A DNA stretch of 64,000 nt from Ignelater luminosus (taxonomy: Eukaryota; Arthropoda; Insecta; Coleoptera; Elateridae). The DNA is taken from contig VTPC01091312.1 of the NCBI GenBank assembly GCA_011009095.1, positions 142,113-206,112 of the forward strand. The letters run 5' to 3'. Under the pieces are notes generated by a model. The model did not search any database. It was not told where the DNA came from and saw nothing but the letters and a program-made list of their open reading frames with translations. Of this stretch, positions 1 to 12,670 are shown in pieces; position 1 is the first letter of the stretch, and each line of letters opens with the position of its first letter. Position numbers and translations under genes: made by a program.

Positions 1-1182
1 ATCAAAAATACTACGCATGATTCATTAATAATTTATTAGATAACCATATCTGTATAATCCTGTTGACACTTTTTTCTCTAATAAAAATTTTCCAACAATT
101 AACCACAATGATGAAACGATAGAAAAACATTTATAATACAAATACGACGTAGAAACTAAAAAAAATGAATAATATTTTAAATTATTTCCAATAATTCCAG
201 TTTGTCCTGTTTTTCGTGCTATAAATTACGCATGCAAAAGTAAGGTAAGTATTTTAAATAGTTTTAATGTGTATAAAAGACTTTAAAGACCTTCATTTAA
301 CTACCGTAGCTTTTAATTTGTTTAATACCATAACAATATATTAATATACGAATTTTTAATGATAATATTTAGAATATTCAAAGAGAAATTAAATTTAGAA
401 ATGTAAAATACCTAAAATGCTTTTACATGACCTAGTATCACAAATAAAAAGCTCTTAAAGTTCCAGATTTTGAGAAATAATTAAAAGTCAATAAAATAAG
501 TTTGGATATTAGGATGTTAGTGAGAGTGTGAAAAGTTTTATGTATAAGAAATGTAGTAGTAGAGAAAGATTTTTTGAAAGTAGGTAAATATTCTCAAAAA
601 GTGAATTTGGAATGTGTAAATCGTGTGGTGCATTTCAAATATTATACCGAAAATTGGGCTTCTTAGAGTGTTAATGGGTTTAATACATAAGGTCATATTT
701 GCAAGGCTTTTCATGTATTCAATCCTACAATTAATGTTATTTTTTATTTTGACCTCAACAATATACTTATAAGTAATTTGAATAAATTTAGATTAAAACT
801 ATATTTATAATTGGTATTAATTGCTTACATGGAAGTGATCTTGAAGTAATCAGTGTTGTGATCTAAAACGCCTTACATACTTCGTTAATATATCTACAAT
901 ATGGAAGAAAATAAAATAACTAAAAATATTTCTTAAATTCCTTAGTGTTATTCACTGTTGCGTAATATAAAGCGACTGGTTTTCAAAATGATTTGATCTT
1001 TCACCTGAGATCTCATCAACTTTAATGAAAATAATCTTATTGTTGCCCACAAAAATTTTAGTGAAAAGAATTCCCAATTACAACAGGTTAGAAATATTTT
1101 TCATAGCAACATTAGAAATTTCGAAAAACGTCTGGGAAAATAAACCGTTCTTACATGAAACACCAGGTAATTATTAGGTTTA
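1..1182. other. AT-rich non-coding stretch
   Basis: I see no open frame with protein-like composition, no RNA gene and no terminal-repeat structure here. Homopolymer A/T runs and short ORFs are what this base composition predicts. It may be intergenic or intronic sequence of an unseen gene. Confidence 0.5.
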
Positions 1183-1185
1183 TAA

Positions 1186-1735
1186 AGGGTGATCTTGAAA
1201 TAGTTGGCCAAAAATTTGGAATTAACATAAACTCGTTATAAGAATGAGAAAAGTTCCTGTAAACTGGTAGAAGTATATAAATTAGATTCCACGAGAAAAT
1301 TGGTGTTTTTTATAATAAACATATCAAAAATCGCATCTGTATATTTTAAGTAGTTTTCAAGATATTGAGAAAAACCAAATTACTAGAAAAAAAGTTCTGG
1401 CATCCTCAGATGCGAGACGCTTCCTTTAAGGTGTAAATTCTAAAATTAGGAAAATTATAAATTTTTCCAATAGCATAACTGAACTTTCATCACATCAAGA
1501 TAAAAATTTGTAGAATAGTTAGCACCTTATAGTAAAAATAACGTAAAAAATCTCATTTCAGTGTATTAAAAGTCATGCCCTAAATATTAAAAAACAAAAC
1601 ACTTTGAATGAAACTTTGCCACCCTGTATCTCGGAAACGGCGTACCTTACATATGTTTATAGGAACTTTTTCTCTTTCTTAAAACGAGTTTAATTTAATT
1701 CCAGATTTTGGCCGACTATTTCATCACGGCTGGCC
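1186..1735. repeat. Foldback (MITE-like) element, ~550 bp
   Basis: The two ends are inverted copies of each other. Positions 1189-1265 match the reverse complement of 1654-1729 over about 75 bases, with a few mismatches and a 2-base indel. The shared words, read inward, include GAAATAGT.GGCCAAAA, GGAATTAA and AAACTCGTT. The interior has no coding capacity. Just inside the right copy (1620-1632) is CCACCCTGTATC, a word often found at the ends of insect non-autonomous repeats. No clean target duplication is visible. The best reading is a decayed non-autonomous DNA element; its superfamily cannot be told from this copy. Confidence 0.65.
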
Positions 1736-1739
1736 TACA

Positions 1740-3830
1740 TAAATCACGTTTAAAGGGTAGCGAGTGTACGAGGACAGTCTCTTGCATCAATTTCTGAAGC
1801 ACCTCAATTATCCCGAAAACAATCATCGCTAGAAAAAAAAATGAATAGAATCGATTTTGTAAAATATTTTGTTTACTTTAATTTTATATAGAGTGTATTT
1901 TGCTTAGATCGGCATTTTCCGAGATATTCACAAAAAACTGAAAAAAGTGAGAAAATTTACAGATTTTGCCCGCTACCCATGCGAGCTTACCAAGAAAGAG
2001 GAGCATAATCATGTCAAATGTCCTACAAAGTATCAACACTTTTGTGAACTTTTCCTGGATAGCCCCCTTTTTGCCCTAATTTGACTGTGTTATATGTTAT
2101 CAGTAGATTTACATTTTAGCCATTCATTTTTCTGTCAGCAATTACATTGTTCTAATCTTACCAATAAAAAATAAAAATTCCTGTAGATTTGCAAATTATG
2201 ACATTATATTAGGTTATCACTGAGTCGAAACTGCAGCCTGGGTTTGCAAATCTAACCTTTATTGTATGATGACTAACTATAAAAGATTTGTTCTTACATA
2301 TGTATTACTATAGTATAAAATGTACACATGGAATCAAACCTGTTGACGTACTCAAGATCACGCAACTGGATTCGATTTGACTGTCCAACATGTAGAATGG
2401 AAAAAATCAAATCCTGTTGGAACCTTTGTAATAGAAATGTTTTTCATTTTCTTTAAGTGAGATTTAGGTGCAACAATAGCTCTGAGAGTTATTTCAAGCG
2501 AAGCAAACATAATTTTGTCATTATTAAAATATCATATTTTATTGCGCACAGAAGAGCACCAGTTCCATGCAAAACTAGAAATACAGGATAGCAAAACTTA
2601 GCAGCCCCGCCAAAAACAAATTTTTCAGAGTATGGAGACGCAAAGCACAACCCTGTTTTTTGAAGATAACCAAATACCAATTATTTAGTAAGTGCTATAC
2701 TTTTTGTTAGAAGAAATCGTTTTGTTAACTTAGTATTATAACCTACCAAAATCATGACTCATAAGCTTAACCAGATTTAATCTACATGGCAGTATCAGAA
2801 ACTGTTGTGACCCCTGATTTTGCACTTTAGCGATGCGAAACCATGATTGACTAACTTCATGGATATTGTATTAGTGAATCATGGAAAATAGTCTCCAAAC
2901 CATAAACAGCAGACACCAGGATACGGGATTAGGGCTTTGGAAATGTTTATGGATTTTTACGCCAAGACGTAGAAATAACAAAAAAAAATTTGTTCATGTC
3001 AGTAATGACCGATTTGACAAGACATTCGACTTATTACTTGCATCCAATAACACAAAGATGCTCAATACTTTTGAGCAAACTTTGAAAAACAGACCTCTTT
3101 TTTAAATTTTTATTTTATGGATCAGGATCTTTCCTTTGATTACCCAAATGCCGCCCTCTTTGATTGGCTGTCCTACACGCAAAGAGGCATCTGAATTCAA
3201 GCTGCTATAAATGATCAAATTATAAAATTGCAATTGCTTAATTGCTTACATGTTTTGATTCGGTGACTAAATCCATTGTAAGATTATTTATTTAAAAAAA
3301 CTGCAAAGATTCCATAGTTTCAAAAATAACAATGATAGCTAACGCCATTCTTAGTAGGCAAATGTTTGCCAATACTTTTATACTAATTGTAAGAGAATAA
3401 GTAAACTCAAACGGAGACTAATACCCAAAACTTGATCTTTCTATGAATGATATTCAGAATATCTTTATAAAGTGTATTTCTATAGCTATAAAAATTTTTT
3501 ATTCACAGATTAACAATAAAATATATGTAGGTGCAAGTAGTAAATAAAATGAATTCAATAAACTCGTTTCATGTGCCATTCACTTTAGCTGTTTTTATTC
3601 CTTTACATCTATTATATTTATATATTTTTGCACGTACAAAATCCAAATTCAAAGAATGATCAACAAAACCATCTTATATTTATTCATATTTATATCCCGT
3701 ACCTACCAAATATTTTTGATAATGAATACACCCATTGAATACTAAATTGCGCTTGGTCATTGCGCTTCCTTATAAATAATCAAATTTTTATTTAATTATC
3801 TTTTGCTAAATATTAATGAAACTTACCTTA
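1740..3830. other. Non-coding, scattered repeat-like words
   Basis: No gene is supported. Positions 1753-1765 (AAAGGGTAGCGAG) and 1968-1985 (GCCCGCTACCCATGCGAG) form a short inverted pair that may be a remnant of another small repeat. A 74-codon open frame at 2881-3105 matches nothing I know and has no splice or promoter support. Confidence 0.35.
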
Positions 3831-3867
3831 ATAACAGAAGTCAGATTTTAGAATGAATTGTAGTAGT

Positions 3868-4010
3868 TTACATGGAGCTCCACAGGGTTGAATTTTTGGT
3901 CCCTTATTGTTCACAGTAAATATTTTTAATAATGAAACTGAAACAAATAGGAAAAAAAGTATTAAAATGCTGCTGATAAATCATTATGTTAAAAGTCATA
4001 AATCTCATAT
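3868..4010 (+). pseudogene. Non-LTR reverse transcriptase scrap
   Basis: From 3871 the plus strand reads HGAPQG-stop-IFGPLLFTVN. This is the conserved RT block usually written GVPQGS.LGPLLF, with one stop in place of the serine or glutamine. About 70 bases on, an AADKS-like word in another frame resembles the decayed YADDTS catalytic box, but it is weak. Nothing recognisable of the endonuclease or the rest of the palm is left. It is a small, dead fragment of a LINE; the clade cannot be assigned. Confidence 0.55.
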
Positions 4011-4029
4011 TAATGTACTTGAATCCAAT

Positions 4030-5985
4030 AGAAACTTATAACTTCGAAAGATATGTCCTTGTTTTATATGCTTTGCCATAAGTAATTGTGTTATTAAGTA
4101 GTAATTCTACTTTTAAGGTAGGTCTAACCAAGATAGTTGTAGTGGGTTAAATGTAGCATAATTTCCTGTCTGTTCATATTGAACTGACACAATAAATAAT
4201 TAACTTGTTTCTTGCCTACAAGAATAATGTCGGATGATATTTTCTCATAAACAATGTAGCATCTTGAATTGCAAAATAAAGGAAAATAATAATGAGAAAA
4301 ACATAAAAAATTATTTATTCTAAATCAATAATGGATAAAATGGAAATACAGCTTGCGGGTACGGTCTACATATAAATGCCGCTTTTACTTAACCTACACA
4401 CGACCTTTGCTTATTAAATGCTCACGTTTTATTTTTCTGAATTTAGTAATATAAAGAGAATCCATATAATTAAATTGAGCGGATATAATTTGTAATAGCT
4501 ACTAGTTTTTACTATCCTTCTTTTTTGTTTTTTATAAAAGTAAATTTAACTAATAGACTTGTTTTTTACGCAACAATCTCTTGTTGACCCCTATGGCAGG
4601 AAACTGGTTAAATCTGAAACCTTTTTACCTATAGAGAAGGCGAACTGTAATGACTGTGATTTATTTTAGATAGTATTCTGATATTGCTACTGTAAGGTTT
4701 TGCATATTTAGTGAAATATTTCATTTCAATAATCTTACAATCTTAAAGCGTGTAATTTAAAGATCGTAAGAAAAGAGAATAAAATTAGACAAACGTCCTT
4801 GTCTAAATGTCAAAGGCATGCTAAATAAAATTAACATTGTAGTTTGTAAATAACGAAAGAAATATTTTTATACCTAATCAGAATAAAATATTATTATTAT
4901 TATAATTAATAAATTGTATATGTTAGATAGTGTTATTAAAATATTATCACTTTATATAATTATTACAATCTAAAAATATTATTTACCCAAGGCCGAGTAA
5001 TTAAACTTATCTACTAATTATTTAATAAATCGTTTCAGTTGAAAATGAATTTGACAAACGTGATGCAATTATTTGTAAATCGTTCCGCCGATAAAGTTTA
5101 AATAACCACAAGGCTGTGATGATAACTATTATTAATAAATAATTTTATAGAAATATAAGTAATCTTTTAATTTGATTACGTATAAATTTAGCCTGAACTC
5201 TGAATACCAAATACTTGTTGCATAGATAACAACTCGAAAAAAAATGCTCTGAAGTGAAACTAATAAATACGTAATCGACTGCAGTTTTTTATGATACCAA
5301 AAACTTTCTGAACAATAATTACTTGTTGAAGAAAGAGAAATAGAAAAGGATGTTATTTAAATCTTCAAGCTCTAGCTTGAGGTTTGAACAAAAAGAAGTT
5401 ATTACTATAAACTATTAAGTATTTAGTTACAAGGTTCTAAAACATCTATATTGCCATTGAAAGTGAAACTTTAAAGTATTTGCAGAACTAATAATAGTTT
5501 GGAATAATTTTATTTAAGGCAAACAATAGCATAAATTATATTTCTCTACATACATAAGATATATCGCATGTACCTGCAAATTTTTTTATTAGTAATATAA
5601 ATATTTATACTCTACAATATTGTAAATGTAAAGAACCTTTTTGCAATTTAGATATTTTGGCAATGACAAATTTTATAATTTAAAAGATACATCTAGATGA
5701 ATTTTTTAAGCGCAAAGACTGTACATATATTGCTATGGTATTAAAAATCACTGTCATGTATTTAATTATAAATCAGAGTTTTAGCATCGTGTGTTCAGAA
5801 ATAATTTTGAAAGCATCAGATTATCAAAATATGTTTCTAAATATTTTTATTTCTTGATACAAACACTCAGATTAGCAATGACAAGAACAAACACACAGTT
5901 CTATAACTCAACTGCTTTATTTTTATCCAAAAATATAAGAAAAGTGTTAATTCTATAGGAGAGAAAACAATCGTTGTGGCCCTTA
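4030..5985. other. AT-rich non-coding stretch
   Basis: No ORF, RNA gene or repeat structure stands out over nearly 2 kb. Short ATT runs near 4890-4925 are the only low-complexity feature. Confidence 0.5.
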
Positions 5986-5989
5986 CAAG

Positions 5990-6345
5990 AATTATCTTGC
6001 ACAAATCAATTAAATTTAAAAGTTGTGTAAAAGCCTTTTCTGTGAACATTCTTTCAGATGCTCTTGAGATTTAATTGTATCAACTTTTATGTAGGGTTTA
6101 TGTAGCCGTTCTTCGTCGGTCGGCTGCCACACTAAAAAATCTTCAGCAAGCTTTAATTTAGGTTGAGATTTTAATTTAGAAGGCACTCTTGCTTTGTCTG
6201 TATAATTATAATATTTTTTCCGGGAATATTCCAGGGATCAGACATGCTATATGATTGATCATCAAGAATCAGAATTTTGTTAGGCACAGTTTTTAGCCAC
6301 CTTTTCTTAATCTTGGGTATGCTTTGGACATGTGATACATCGATT
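5990..6345 (-). pseudogene. Tc1/mariner-superfamily transposase relic
   Basis: On the minus strand two adjacent frames carry pieces of one transposase core. The upstream piece (about 6345-6215) contains IPKIKKRWLKTVPNKILILD followed by DQSYS, matching the region around the first catalytic aspartate (usually DDESYF). The downstream piece (6201-6025) contains YTDK..VPSKLK, then DFLVWQ, HKPYIK and EHLKECSQKRLL. These correspond to the YYTSDK, KF.PK..VW.AIS, KPYI and YL.EC..KRL blocks of a group of IS630/Tc1/mariner transposases found in insects. A frameshift near 6215 joins them. The later catalytic D and E blocks are too decayed to see. It is dead. The family match rests on motif order from memory. 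Confidence 0.5.
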
Positions 6346-7026
6346 TGCTCAAATATGCCTTATGCCAAAAAGTTTATTTCGACACGGTTTCGTCAATTTA
6401 AAGTAAAATTGTGTTTTTTGTACTTTTCAGTCTACAATTAAAAATGTCTATAACTCCTTTAATACTGAATATTGCCGAAATGGACTCTGTTTATTTTCGA
6501 CTTGTAATGACCTACACTTTGGTGAAATATCAAATGTACGTTACGGGACGTACAGTCTGAATTTACTAGCTAATTGCTCCGTAAAATGCCTAACAGTACA
6601 ATGCAGTGTTAATATAATACTGGACGACACTTTCAGCAAAGAGTTCTTTTTCACACCTCTTCATTGCACCGTTTTTAACTAAATCTGCATGTATTTGGCA
6701 TTGGAGGACAGTTCAAGTGTCAACAACAAAATTCATAGCTACCGCGACTTTAATGTAAACATTTGCCTGCTATGAGTTTAGCATTCAATCCATACTCTTT
6801 TTTTATTTAAAAGTCATGCTGCTGATTTGCGATTTTTTAATATAAAGTAAGTACTCTGGACTATGCATAATATATAATTAAACTTGAAGAATAAACATTA
6901 TTCAATGTTTTAAAAGAAAGATAACACTAACTTATTGCAGCTTTTTCTAATGTAATGACAGGGCATTCTCGCATATGTATGGAAGTTCCTTCACAGTCAC
7001 ATCTTCTGATAAATATGAATTACCAC

Positions 7027-7188
7027 TTTCTTGGTCGCTTTTATCTTGCAAGTATTTATAAAAATTATGGTTATTTCTCTTTTGCACAATTAATTATACC
7101 TTATCTTCCATGTTTTCAAAAAAAACTGAATCTTTTCATTGAAGCTTCTCATGTTATGGCATCATATCTAAAACATAATTACATTTGA
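7027..7188. repeat. Direct repeat, copy 1 (of 7802-7952)
   Basis: This ~160-base segment recurs at 7802-7952 in the same orientation with roughly 80% identity. Both start CTTGGTCGCTTTTATCTTGCAA and both end near GTAATTACATTTG or its variant. Both copies stay open in one plus-strand frame, giving LGRFYLA..YK.Y and later IEAS.VM..YLK. That protein matches nothing I know. The two copies flank a LINE fragment. Confidence 0.7.
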
Positions 7189-7203
7189 TGACTACAGTGG
7201 GAA

Positions 7204-7797
7204 TTGAATAAGCGTTTAGAAGATCTTGATTTGTGCCTACTAGCATCGAGTTTTCGTATTATGGAGGCAAAGTTGACGTATGTAAACGCGGAAGCAGCAA
7301 ACATAGGAATGCATATAAATGTTGCCAAAACTATGGAAATCCGAAATTTGAATCATTCAGCACTTCAACTAAACGGACAGGTTATTGAGAAGCAAGTGAA
7401 GGAATTTTGCTATCTTTTTAGTATGGTAACAAAGTATGGAGGAGAAGCAGGGACGTCGAGGGAAGGATTGGTAAGGCCAAGGGATCTTGCACAACTTTGA
7501 CCCATATGGAGGTCGCAACAACTTCACTTATAAACAAAACTTTATATTTTTGACAGTAATGTCAAGTCGTCTTGCTGTATGGTTGCGAAACGTAGAAAGT
7601 AAACAGAGCCATAGGAAATAAATTGCAAGTTTTGTTTAATCGTTGCCTTAAGAATATAATAAGAATATGGTGGCCAGACACTATTACTAATGCTGAGCTC
7701 TGGCACAGAACGCATCAGATACTAAATAATAAACAAGTTTTGGCACGGAGATGGAGGCAAATTGGTCACATGCTGAGACGAAAGCCAGAAAGAATAT
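7204..7797 (+). pseudogene. Non-LTR retrotransposon (LINE) 3' fragment
   Basis: Several frames together give the C-terminal end of a LINE reverse transcriptase. They include LEDLDLCLLASSFR and EAANIGMHINVAKTME (7204-7345), LNGQVIEKQVKEFCYL (7372-7420), LLYGCET (about 7570-7590), NRCLKNIIRIWWPDTI (about 7640-7690) and LARRWRQIGHMLRRKPE (7738-7790). These are the blocks that follow the FADD catalytic box in RTE/CR1-like elements, up to the GHMLRR end. The catalytic box itself, the endonuclease and the 5' half are absent. At least two frameshifts are present. It is a dead 5'-truncated copy lying between two direct repeats. Confidence 0.75.
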
Positions 7798-7801
7798 CTC
7801 T

Positions 7802-7952
7802 TCTTGGTCGCTTTTATCTTGCAAATATTTATAAAAGTTATGATTTTTTCTGTTTTGTACAATTAACTATACCTTATCTTGCATGTTTTCGAATGAATGT
7901 TTCCATTGAAGCTTCTGATGTTATGACATTATATCTGAAAGGTAATTACATT
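7802..7952. repeat. Direct repeat, copy 2 (of 7027-7188)
   Basis: Second copy of the repeat described at 7027. It begins within a few bases of the last recognisable LINE word (GHMLRRKPE), so the LINE fragment is bracketed almost exactly. Either two members of one repeat family landed beside it, or the LINE piece was inserted between two pre-existing tandem copies. Confidence 0.7.
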
Positions 7953-8019
7953 GGATTTAACAAAATCTTAAGATTTTATATTTTTGATGGCATCACAAGA
8001 CTTATCTTCAATTTCTAGT

Positions 8020-9900
8020 CATTGGCAAACATGCCTTTTTTGAAATCGATCGAAAAGCATTAGCATTTTCTCTACTCCTTTCTGCCAGATATTTTCCCAA
8101 GTGACATCCAGACTTGATTACGTTTAATCTTTGATTATCTCTGATTACCTTAACATTTAACTAAATTATTTGTCTTTTATTAATTTTAAAACTTTGGTCA
8201 TTTTCGTTAGTGTGGGTAAAGCTGGACATTTTATGCTCAAGAACTGTGATAGTATAACTTGGCTTTCCCAAACCTTTGTGGTTTACAAGATTAGCTAGAA
8301 TTTATTAATTTTATTAATAAACAAGCTAGGATTTTAGTTACTGTTTTTGAAATTGTGTTTAGCAATTTTATCTCCACTATCTCTTATAACCAAGACCATG
8401 TTAGCATCTTCATAAGTAGCTGGTTATTTTTTTACCTGTTGAACATTATTGAATTAATGCTGTCTCAGATCTGTAGTATAAGGTTAGTTAAATCTTTATA
8501 GTTTATTGTCATTAATTAAAACAGAATATCGCAAAGTTTAATTGGTGAACACAGTAGTGATCCACGTTTTTCTCAATTTACTCTGAGACCTTATATCTTT
8601 TGTAGATTGAGTGACATCCCGTCTAGTGTAGATGATTACACAAAGTTCTAAAATGTAAAAAGCTTTATGTAGACAATCGAATCTCTAAACTGGAAACAGT
8701 TAAGAATGTAGAAAAAAGAATTATTTAATCTGAGCTTTCTTGTTTCTTGTATGTTTGCTAAGATATTTACTATTTAATAAATCTAGGAAAAGGCACACAC
8801 ACACTACTAACACGTAATTAATGTCATCGTAGTTAAAATCTCAATCAATTCTGCAGAAATAGCTACTCCAGCCTTTTTTTCATAAAATGCTTCTTTTCCG
8901 AGTAAAGCCAAATTTTTAAAAACTCTCCAGAACTAATGTTTTCAATTCAATTTTTTTAAGTTTTACTACAATCTTTTCCCGTTTTGTTTAATTGTCTTTA
9001 TATCTTATTTATTTAGTTTGCAGTCATTCGATTTTTAATTTACTCACTGCTTACTATTCGAAAAAACCTGATTGTTTTATATACTAGATCAGAATGTGTT
9101 TTTATATGGCCAAAAATATCTGGTCTCATTTCTATTTATATCATTAGCTACCATTTGTTTTTATATCGCCAATCAGGACATTTATGGTATGCATTAATTG
9201 CTTTCGTTTTCACATATGAACATTTACCTCTGTTCTGTTTTCCTTCATTGCGATACTTTCAGTAATGAAAATCGGTAGGTAGGTAAGATTTCAGTTACAA
9301 ATTATTTTGCCATTTTAAAGATGATATGTATGCTTTCGCGATACCAATTGCCCTAAATATGTTAATGTTAAATGCCTTTATGCAACAGTAATTCGAAAAA
9401 CTTCTATAAACCAGATTTCGTAAATAAAAACCACTTAGAAATTTTTTAGTAGGCAATAATTTATTTAATTTTTGTTAATTAGCACAACTTGTTTTGGATT
9501 AATCTGTTTACTATCTTAGAATATGCTAGTAACGAACAACTAAATTAATAACAAATTAAAAGAATTGGATATTAATAAGATACGTTTTTGGAAACTTGTT
9601 CTTGAATACGTGTACAGCAAGATATTTCAATACAATTGTATTATTGCAGAATTTTATTGCTATTTCAACATTAATATTGTAGAATTAAAGCACAATAACA
9701 AGTTCTAACTAAATTATACTCATCTTTACTGACATTAAATAAATGTCAAATCTTAATCCATAATTTTTAAAAGGTTTTTCACTGTCATTATTTTCTTTTT
9801 TTTACGATTACATTAAAAATAAATGCATAATTGCTTTTTGACTAATCAATATTTAAACCGAAAAAAATACATTTCAATAATAAAAAGAAATTAAAAATAT
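8020..9900. other. AT-rich non-coding stretch
   Basis: No gene or terminal-repeat structure seen. A short CA run lies near 8795-8806. Confidence 0.45.
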
Positions 9901-9919
9901 CTCGTGAAGAAAGTCAGAT

Positions 9920-10060
9920 GTATTTATTTTATACCGCGTCTGTGCTTTGACCGCACGTTGAAGTCTCTCCGTCACTCCTTTGTGTCCGCGTGTTGAGGTC
10001 ACCCGCCTGACTTAAAAGTTTCCTTTCATAATATTCTTCCGATCTTTCAACTCGTTTAGT
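9920..10060 (+). promoter_or_regulatory. Possible promoter and first exon
   Basis: Base composition changes sharply here: positions 9938-10012 are rich in CG, CCGC and GTC words in an otherwise AT-rich region. A TATTTTATA box lies at about 9926-9934, and the GC-rich block starts within 10-30 bases. The block ends in a good splice-donor context, TTTA|GTAAGTAGG, near 10058. No start codon opens a long frame, so it would be a non-coding first exon. The candidate coding exon at 14757 could be its partner, but this is inference. Confidence 0.3.
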
Positions 10061-10069
10061 AAGTAGGTA

Positions 10070-11270
10070 TTGGTGTAGTTCAATAAGCTCGAGTTTGTAA
10101 TTTTATTTTAAATGTTATTGCTTGTTTTTCAACATTTTACAGAAGAAAATAAATTTATAAAACCGGCATACAGGTTTGAAAACTGGTTAAAAAATGTTTT
10201 AAAGCATTTTGAAGAGAAATAATGTAATTTTTAAAATGTTATAAAATTATACAAGTAGATATTATTGTAAAACCTGATATGATCAATATTTTCTGGAGTT
10301 TTCTTAAAATTTATTATCTATATGGTTTAGGTTTACTCATACTCATCATTTTAATATTACCGAGATTTAAACTAAAAGATTATAAATATAATTAGTTTTA
10401 ATATAAAGTTTCAAAAAGTATGTAAATCTTATCGACGATCACCTCAGAAATGTTTGAGCAGCAATTAACAATAGCATGTGTGTAACTGCCTTAAAGGATT
10501 CAAACAGAAAGATTTTAAACTTCTATTCAGAAATATTATTAAATATTTTTATTATACATATATACAAAAACCATTTTCAGTCACACATAGAGACTACTTT
10601 ACAACAAGACGTAATTCAGATTTTTTAGAAACATAAAAACAACTTTATTACTTTAATTCCTTGTCATTCATTCATTCTTAAAAAGAAAGCAAACAAACTC
10701 CGGTAGTTTTCCAACTAATCGCGCTCTTAAAACACTTACGAAAGAAAAATGAATAACCCTGTATTATTTAAACAAAATGGCAATATATAACCAAGAAAGC
10801 CACCTACGTTTTTAAAGATGTCCAATCTAATCTCGCACAGATTCCTTTAAATTTAGCAGAGCTTATTTACAGAAAAAGAGCGAAAAAGGTAGCTCTACAG
10901 ACAAAGACCATATTCAAATATACGGACATACCCAAGACCCCACAACTTCCGCTTTGGCTAATACAAAGGATGATAGTAACGTTTTGAATAACATTCAAAC
11001 CATGTTCAAACATCAAACTCCATTACAAAAGATTATTCCATGGCAACTATTTGCCACGTTGCTCTAAATTAAGGTCAAAACATTTTTCTACAACGCAAAA
11101 TATAGGCCACTCCAAATCTTCCTTGGTGTCTCAAAATACATAATAAAAGTCTAATCAACATTGCAAATGCTTTATCTTACAGATCAAAATGGTTATGTGT
11201 TTACAGAAATATCTTCCTCTAGTAAATATGTGTTTTTGGCCTAGAAATATTTAACAACGAATTATAAGAT
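10070..11270. other. Non-coding stretch
   Basis: No supported gene. From about 10880 onward the composition drifts toward higher GC, leading into the next island. Confidence 0.4.
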
Positions 11271-11279
11271 AAACAGCGA

Positions 11280-12670
11280 AGTCCTGGCGCCTTCTTCCTC
11301 AATTCAGATAAAGCTTCAAGTTGTTTCTTTTCGGATTTAAAGAAAAACGCAGACAAAAATGACACCAAGTAAGAATTATCGTTATTTTACAGGAATGAAT
11401 ATAACAAGAAAGTTCGGCTACCAAAAGGAAATTTCCATTGGCTTATCCGCAGCCCTGCGCACAGATCAATAAAAGAAAACCCAAGTCTACTTAGCCGAAC
11501 CAGCAGCAGCACTCAGTTTAAGTCAGCGAATGTTCCAAGTGACCAAGCAGCCAGCTCCAGTAGCACCACTTTCAATATCGTCGAGTCGATGCAAATTCTC
11601 TCTTCACCCGGACCTCTGTTTCTTAGAAATCAGCTGTTTTATTTCAAATAAATAAACTAAAAAATAATAATAAAAGAAATTTATTTTTGAACAAAAGAAT
11701 TAAAAATTGAAAGGTGCCAGGCAATTTAAAGCAACGAAAAATCATCAAAACTTCACCCACTTCGACGCACGTATCGGCGAGGAAACTATCCCGCCTGGTG
11801 TACGATACTGTCGGTGCCTACCACGTCGATAACATTTCCGCGCAGTGTCCATTCGATAGCGGTTCCTCCGGATCCTCTTACTGTCCGAGCTCAAGGTCGC
11901 CCAGCTTTGAGACTTATATGACCTTACTGTCTTCTGGCAACCTATGTTTCTGGGGTGCGTAGGCCCAGGGTCAGCGCCGGACAACCCAGGATCACCCTAC
12001 GTGCGGTGGTGTTGGCTGTCAGGCCCGGTTGTCCCTTCCTTCCTCGCCCACGTACGTCGTGCCCCTTTTTTGACACTGACACCTCTACAAGCACATGTGT
12101 AGAAATGTGGTTCTAAAGCTATTTGCTTGTCCAAAGCACCAATTTTGAGAATCAACAGCATCTCATTTTCAGTCCCATTTTATCTACGTATTTGGCATCC
12201 GAAGACACTGCCCGCGACAGTCACGGGACCCAAAAATTGGTTTCAACTCAACATTTGGCACAGCACCTGCTCGGTTACATGTGCGCACCTAGCAATACCT
12301 CGTCTTCAATACCTTCCAAGTCAACTCAGAATTTTTCCATGAATTAATTTCGATGCGCAAACCCACTTCTGCAGCCTTCTCCGCTAGCAATTTCATTGCC
12401 GACGCCTAACAACTTCGTCAGCAACATCGACCGTTGACTACGGCACGTAAATTTTCACCAACATACCTCCGCATCCACCAATTCACTTTCACCTACTACT
12501 ACTACTGCTACTACCACCAAGTCCTGCCACCTGGCCCAGTCTCAAGGAAACCAGAAAAAAAGAACGAATTTGTTTTTTAAAACCCACCAATCCGATTAAC
12601 TACAGCCGAAGAGATACCAGAGGGTATCTAAAAGGAGGGAAAATACAGTGGTCACCGTCGTTGTTCACGT
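11280..12670. other. GC-richer degenerate island, possible retroelement
   Basis: This 1.4-kb block is clearly richer in G+C than its surroundings. It holds several overlapping short frames on both strands, including plus 11714-11962 (Ser/Pro-rich) and plus 12127-12342. None has a motif I recognise, and the frames contradict each other. A CTA-rich microsatellite occupies 12491-12518. The island ends near 12670, where the composition returns to AT-rich. It could be a decayed gag/leader region of an LTR element or a decayed gene. No LTRs, primer-binding site or protease/RT motif could be found. Confidence 0.35.
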
